Source: CAZSBB01 sp964605235 (GTDB lineage: Bacteria > Planctomycetota > Phycisphaerae > Phycisphaerales > Phycisphaeraceae). Taken from it: a stretch of DNA of 23,892 nt. Positions 20,798 through 23,892 of the stretch are shown here, in pieces. The DNA is taken from assembly GCA_964605235.1 (NCBI GenBank), contig CAZSBB010000058.1, positions 1 to 23,892 on the forward strand. Reading direction: 5' to 3'. Under the pieces are notes generated by a model. That model ran no database searches. It had not been told where the DNA came from and saw nothing but the letters and a program-made list of their open reading frames with translations. Both the position numbers and the translations under genes were made by a program. Positions within the stretch are counted from its first letter, which is position 1, and the number at the start of each line of letters is the position of its first letter.

Positions 20798-20960
20798 CCA
20801 CAGAGGCACAGAGCACGCCGAGAAAGATGCACAGAGAAGACCAACCCAAGATGACGGTTTGCGTTTATCCCCCGATGCGGTGTTTGGACCGAATTGCCGA
20901 GAAATGAGGGGAAAAGCCCGCTGCTCGTGCTTTGACTCCGTGTCCTCTGTGCCTCTGTGG
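20798..20960. repeat. Foldback element with CCACAGAGGCACAGAG arms
   Basis: Perfect 16-bp inverted arms, CCACAGAGGCACAGAG (20798-20813) and CTCTGTGCCTCTGTGG (20945-20960), enclose 131 bp without a supported gene. Pairing continues imperfectly inwards. I recall CACAGAGGCACAGAG-type repeats in several other bacterial phyla. It fills most of the 257-bp gap before the dipeptidase gene. Confidence 0.8.
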
Positions 20961-21030
20961 CGTATGTTCCAAAGATCTCTATGCGGCATTCGCTTTCCCC
21001 CACCCCTTCATCCTCCCGGAGTCGGCTGCC

Positions 21031-22182
21031 ATGACGCGGTTTCTGCTTGACGCACATCTGGATATTGCCTGGAACGCCACCGGATTCGACCGCGATCAGC
21101 GGCGCACCGTCGCCGAGCTGCGCCGCTCCGAAGCCCGGCTCGAAGGCAAGGGCCGGGGCCACAACACCGTCAGCCTGCCGGAAATGCACCGCGCCGGCGC
21201 GGGGGTGTGCCTGGCGACCCTGCTCTCGCGGGCGCTGCCGGAGAATTACGTCTCGGGCGATCCCACCAACGCCCACCCGGGCATCTCGCAGCGCGGCAAC
21301 CGCAAGGTCATCCTGCGCGAAAACATCGACCACACCAGCCAGCAGATCGCCTGTGCCGTGGCGCAGGGCCAGCTCGCTTACTATCGCCTGCTCGAACAGG
21401 ACGGCCTGATGGTGCAGATCGCCGACGCCGGCACGCTCCAGCGCCTGGCGTCGCAGTGGCAAACGGCACTCCGGGCAGGCGCGGACACCGCCAGTCTGCC
21501 CATCGGCTACATCCTCTCCATGGAAGGCGCGGACCCCATCGTCAACCCCCAGCAGGCGCGCTGGTGGTGGCAGCAGGGCCTGCGCACGCTCTGCCTGGCG
21601 CACTATGGACCGAGCGCTTACGCCATGGGCACCGGGTTCGACGGCCCACTGACGCCCGCCGGCGTCGAGCTGCTCAAGGTGCTCGATGAACTGGGCATGA
21701 TCCTCGACCTCGTGCACACCGCCGATCAGGCGATCACGCAGGCGCTCGACCAGTTCTCCGGCAGCGTGTTCGTCAGCCATGGCAATTGCCGCGCCCTGGT
21801 GCCCGGCGACCGCCAGATCAGCGACGAGCAGATTCGCGCCATCGCCCAGCGCGGCGGAGTCATCGGCCTGGTCACCGACAACTGGATGCTGCTCAAGGGT
21901 TACGTCTACGGCCAAACGCCCAACACCGCCATCTCGCTGGGCACCATGGCGGACCATGCCGAGCACATCTGCCAACTCACCGGCAGCCGCCAACATGTCG
22001 CCCTGGGCAGCGATCTCGACGGCGGCTACGGCACCGAGCAATGCCCCCACGACCTCGACACCATTGCCGACCTGCAGAAGCTCGGCGACATCCTCAGCCA
22101 ACGCGGCTGGACCGACGCCGAGCTCGACGGCTTCTTCCACCAGAACTGGCTGAACTTCTTCGGCAAAGCCCTGCCCCAGTGA
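21031..22182 (+). CDS. Membrane dipeptidase family protein (peptidase M19)
   Basis: A 383-residue metallo-amidohydrolase of the renal dipeptidase family, which cleaves dipeptides, including those with a D-residue at the C-terminal position. Binuclear zinc ligands are in order: DAHLD (H9, D11), SMEGAD (E165), H229 (DLVHT, where DVSH is usual), H250 (VSHGNCRAL), and D328 (GSDLDGG). There is no signal peptide, so it is probably cytosolic. GGAG lies 9 nt before the ATG. An in-frame ATG at 20932 falls in the foldback element and is rejected. Peptidoglycan dipeptide recycling is a possible role. Confidence 0.9.
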   Translation: MTRFLLDAHLDIAWNATGFDRDQRRTVAELRRSEARLEGKGRGHNTVSLPEMHRAGAGVCLATLLSRALPENYVSGDPTNAHPGISQRGNRKVILRENIDHTSQQIACAVAQGQLAYYRLLEQDGLMVQIADAGTLQRLASQWQTALRAGADTASLPIGYILSMEGADPIVNPQQARWWWQQGLRTLCLAHYGPSAYAMGTGFDGPLTPAGVELLKVLDELGMILDLVHTADQAITQALDQFSGSVFVSHGNCRALVPGDRQISDEQIRAIAQRGGVIGLVTDNWMLLKGYVYGQTPNTAISLGTMADHAEHICQLTGSRQHVALGSDLDGGYGTEQCPHDLDTIADLQKLGDILSQRGWTDAELDGFFHQNWLNFFGKALPQ

Positions 22183-22491
22183 TGGATTTGGTGATTGGGT
22201 GACGTGGTGATAGGTTGATGTGGTGAGGTGGCGAAATCACCCTGTGGGACGCCCGCTGCTGAGCCGCAGGTGAATCGGCGGGATTCCTGCCCCCCGCGCG
22301 TCCCAGGCCAACACCGCCCGTTCCATCTGGCGCAGTCGCACCGGCTGGGCGCCCGCGCCGTCGCGGCAGCGTCCGGCAATGCTCCAAAGCCGCCCCCCGA
22401 AGCATCCGATAGCAACTGCGGATCCTTCCGCGCCCGGCCCAGACCACGCCGTCTGGCTGCGGGTCCGGATAATGCCGTTCGGGATGCCCTG
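22183..22491. other. Intergenic region before the GGDEF gene
   Basis: 309 bp without a supported gene. The first 45 bp (22183-22227) are a G/T-rich, imperfect GGTGAT/GGTTGAT tract like those in the 11643-12855 island. The rest is ordinary GC-rich sequence. It is open in the GGDEF frame back to 22228, but that part is Pro/Arg-rich with no motif. GATAAT at 22468-22473 is a possible -10 box, 18 bp before the chosen ATG. Confidence 0.45.
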
Positions 22492-23532
22492 ATGCCTGTC
22501 ACGGAATCGCCCACCGCCCCACCCGCCCAGCCGCGTGCTGTGCCGCGCGCCGGCAGCATTTCCGAGGGTGAGCCGACGGGGTCTGATCCTGCCGCCGCCA
22601 ACCCGGCGGGGGGACGGCCCAAAGCGTGGGACGACGCGCCGCTGCGCGCCAAAGTCGTCATGCTGATCATGCTCGCCGCCATTGGCGGAGCGCTCGTCGG
22701 CATGGTTGAAGCCCACTACCACCACCAGATATTCCCCCTCGCCGCCGGCCTGCTGCTGGTGGTCGCCAGCCTCACCCTGCTGGGCAAACGCTGGGTCTGG
22801 CAGCCGCTGGAACGCCTGCTCTCCCGCCTGCGCAAGCTCGAATCCATGATCGTCGCCCAGCGCGTCGACAACCTGCCTTTTGACCGTGGTGACGAGATTG
22901 GCCAGATCGCCCGCACCATCCGCCATCTGGTCAACCTGACCATCCGCGAGAACAACGACGCCCGCCAGCTGCGCCGCACGCTCGACCATCGCGTCGCCAC
23001 GGAAACCCGCAAAGCCACCCGCAACCTCGAACAGCTCGCCCTGCGCGATGCGCTGACGGGCCTGGGCAACCGTCGCTTCCTCGACGAGAACCTGCCCCCG
23101 CTGATTGAATCCGCTCTGGGATCGCGCACCAACCTCATCTGCCTGGTGATGGACATGGACAACTTCAAGCAGGTCAATGATCGTCTGGGCCACGCCCGGG
23201 GCGACGAGTTGCTGCGGTTCATCGGCAACCTGGTGCGCGGGGCAATTCGGTTCAATGACTATGCGGTGCGCATCGGCGGCGATGAGTTTGTGCTGCTGCT
23301 GCCCGGCTGCACGCCGGCGGAGGGCGCCGCGCTGGCGGATCGCCTGCGGCATTTGTTCCGCCAGCAGGTGATCACCGCCTGGCCGGACGCCGGACCGGTG
23401 AGCTTGTCAGTGGGCATTGCCGGGCTGGGCGATCTGGTGCGTCCCGGCGCCGAGGAACTGCTCGCCACCGCCGACCGCCGGTTGTATCACGCCAAGCGCG
23501 CTGGCAAGGGGCGCTCGGTGGCGGCGAATTGA
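22492..23532 (+). CDS. Membrane diguanylate cyclase (HAMP-GGDEF)
   Basis: A 346-residue protein expected to make cyclic di-GMP from two GTP. A disordered Pro/Ala-rich stretch (1-45) is followed by two close TM helices (about 54-72 and 80-98), a HAMP-like linker (about 100-153), a short coiled coil (160-182) and the cyclase domain. Its motifs are RDALTGLGNRRFL (185-197), DMDNFKQVND (221-230) and GGDEF at 262-266. An inhibitory I-site RxxD (R253-D256) lies five residues before GGDEF, so product feedback is likely. There is no large periplasmic sensor domain. The ATG at 22492 has GGGA 7 nt upstream; an in-frame ATG at 22228 is less likely. Confidence 0.87.
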   Translation: MPVTESPTAPPAQPRAVPRAGSISEGEPTGSDPAAANPAGGRPKAWDDAPLRAKVVMLIMLAAIGGALVGMVEAHYHHQIFPLAAGLLLVVASLTLLGKRWVWQPLERLLSRLRKLESMIVAQRVDNLPFDRGDEIGQIARTIRHLVNLTIRENNDARQLRRTLDHRVATETRKATRNLEQLALRDALTGLGNRRFLDENLPPLIESALGSRTNLICLVMDMDNFKQVNDRLGHARGDELLRFIGNLVRGAIRFNDYAVRIGGDEFVLLLPGCTPAEGAALADRLRHLFRQQVITAWPDAGPVSLSVGIAGLGDLVRPGAEELLATADRRLYHAKRAGKGRSVAAN

Positions 23533-23556
23533 GCGACGATTCCCGGGCACGCCCGT

Positions 23557-23892
23557 TTACCAATACCGCTCCGTGACGATGTCGGCGTCGGCCACGAAGC
23601 CGGCGTCGGTCAGCGCGGTGCGCACCACCTCGATCATGCCGGGGTTCCCGCACAGGTATGCCTGCACCCGCGTCGGGTCCAGCGCTTCGCCGGTGAGCTG
23701 GGCGAAGCGGGCGGGCGTCAGCAGTTGCGTCACCTTGCCGCGGATGCCGGTGTAGCCGCGGTCGTCGGGCTCCCGGCTCAGGACGGGCACGTATTGCAGG
23801 CGGGCGTCGGTGCGCGCCAGTTCCAGCAGTTCGTGGCGACACGCCAGGTCCGCCCGCCTGCGCGCCCGATCCCGCCACACGCAGCGGCCCCC
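23557..23892 (-). CDS. Ferredoxin-NADP reductase-like, C-terminal part (cut by window edge)
   Basis: The last 111 codons of a gene that runs off the right edge, open in frame to base 23892. Typical of ferredoxin/flavodoxin-NADP+ reductases are VPVLSREPDDRGYTGIRGKV, the NADP-binding AYLCGNPGMIEVVRTALTDAGF, and the aromatic end TERYW, where the terminal aromatic residue stacks on FAD. The FAD-binding N-terminal domain is outside the window, so no start is given. It is convergent with the GGDEF gene, 24 bp apart. Confidence 0.8.
   Translation of the reverse strand, partial: GGRCVWRDRARRRADLACRHELLELARTDARLQYVPVLSREPDDRGYTGIRGKVTQLLTPARFAQLTGEALDPTRVQAYLCGNPGMIEVVRTALTDAGFVADADIVTERYW

Overview
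The window is a GC-rich chromosomal piece, most likely from a planctomycete (Planctomycetota, possibly the Phycisphaerae). Three things point there: a secreted WPQWRG-type PQQ-propeller protein, a DUF11 lipoprotein whose C-terminus recalls the chlamydial envelope protein OmcB (PVC superphylum), and many TTAGCCCCGGG-type palindromes between genes. This is judged from family knowledge; no search was run.

Layout. 1-4400 is a minus-strand accessory block: a membrane P-loop NTPase with a KAP-like layout, an RHH/PIN toxin-antitoxin pair, a clearly AT-richer RecF-like AAA ATPase, and a HigB/HigA-type pair. 4480-6648 holds a small unknown protein and anthranilate synthase component I (trpE). 7007-8593 is the OmcB-like DUF11 lipoprotein, followed by a textbook terminator. 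8924-11642 has a CheX-like phosphatase, a convergent GT9 heptosyltransferase-like gene and a metallophosphoesterase. 11643-12855 is a gene-poor repeat island. 12856-14291 (minus) has a BFD-type [2Fe-2S] protein and a two-TM protein with a very acidic tail. 14401-18670 has miaB, a stand-alone EMAPII-like tRNA-binding protein and a secreted PQQ/HEAT protein. 18810-22182 is a run of metabolic genes: D-2-hydroxyacid dehydrogenase, NAD-dependent epimerase with an unusual YxxxR, and M19 dipeptidase. 22492-23532 is a membrane GGDEF protein, and the right edge cuts a ferredoxin-NADP reductase-like gene.

The most distinctive content is non-coding. Two 154-bp copies of one MITE-like element share 17-bp terminal inverted repeats and are each flanked by near-perfect 10-bp direct repeats (9410-9563 and 11895-12048). 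There are five REP-like palindromes, two copies of an AT-rich hairpin bracketing the repeat island, a CCACAGAGGCACAGAG foldback element, and a 15-bp G6-containing tandem repeat.

Start sites fall into two classes. Some genes have a GGAG/GAGG/AAGGA site 6-9 nt before the start. At least six others have no Shine-Dalgarno but a TAnnnT -10 box (twice a perfect TATAAT) ending 6-10 nt before the ATG, which suggests leaderless transcripts. No tRNA, rRNA or CRISPR array was seen.
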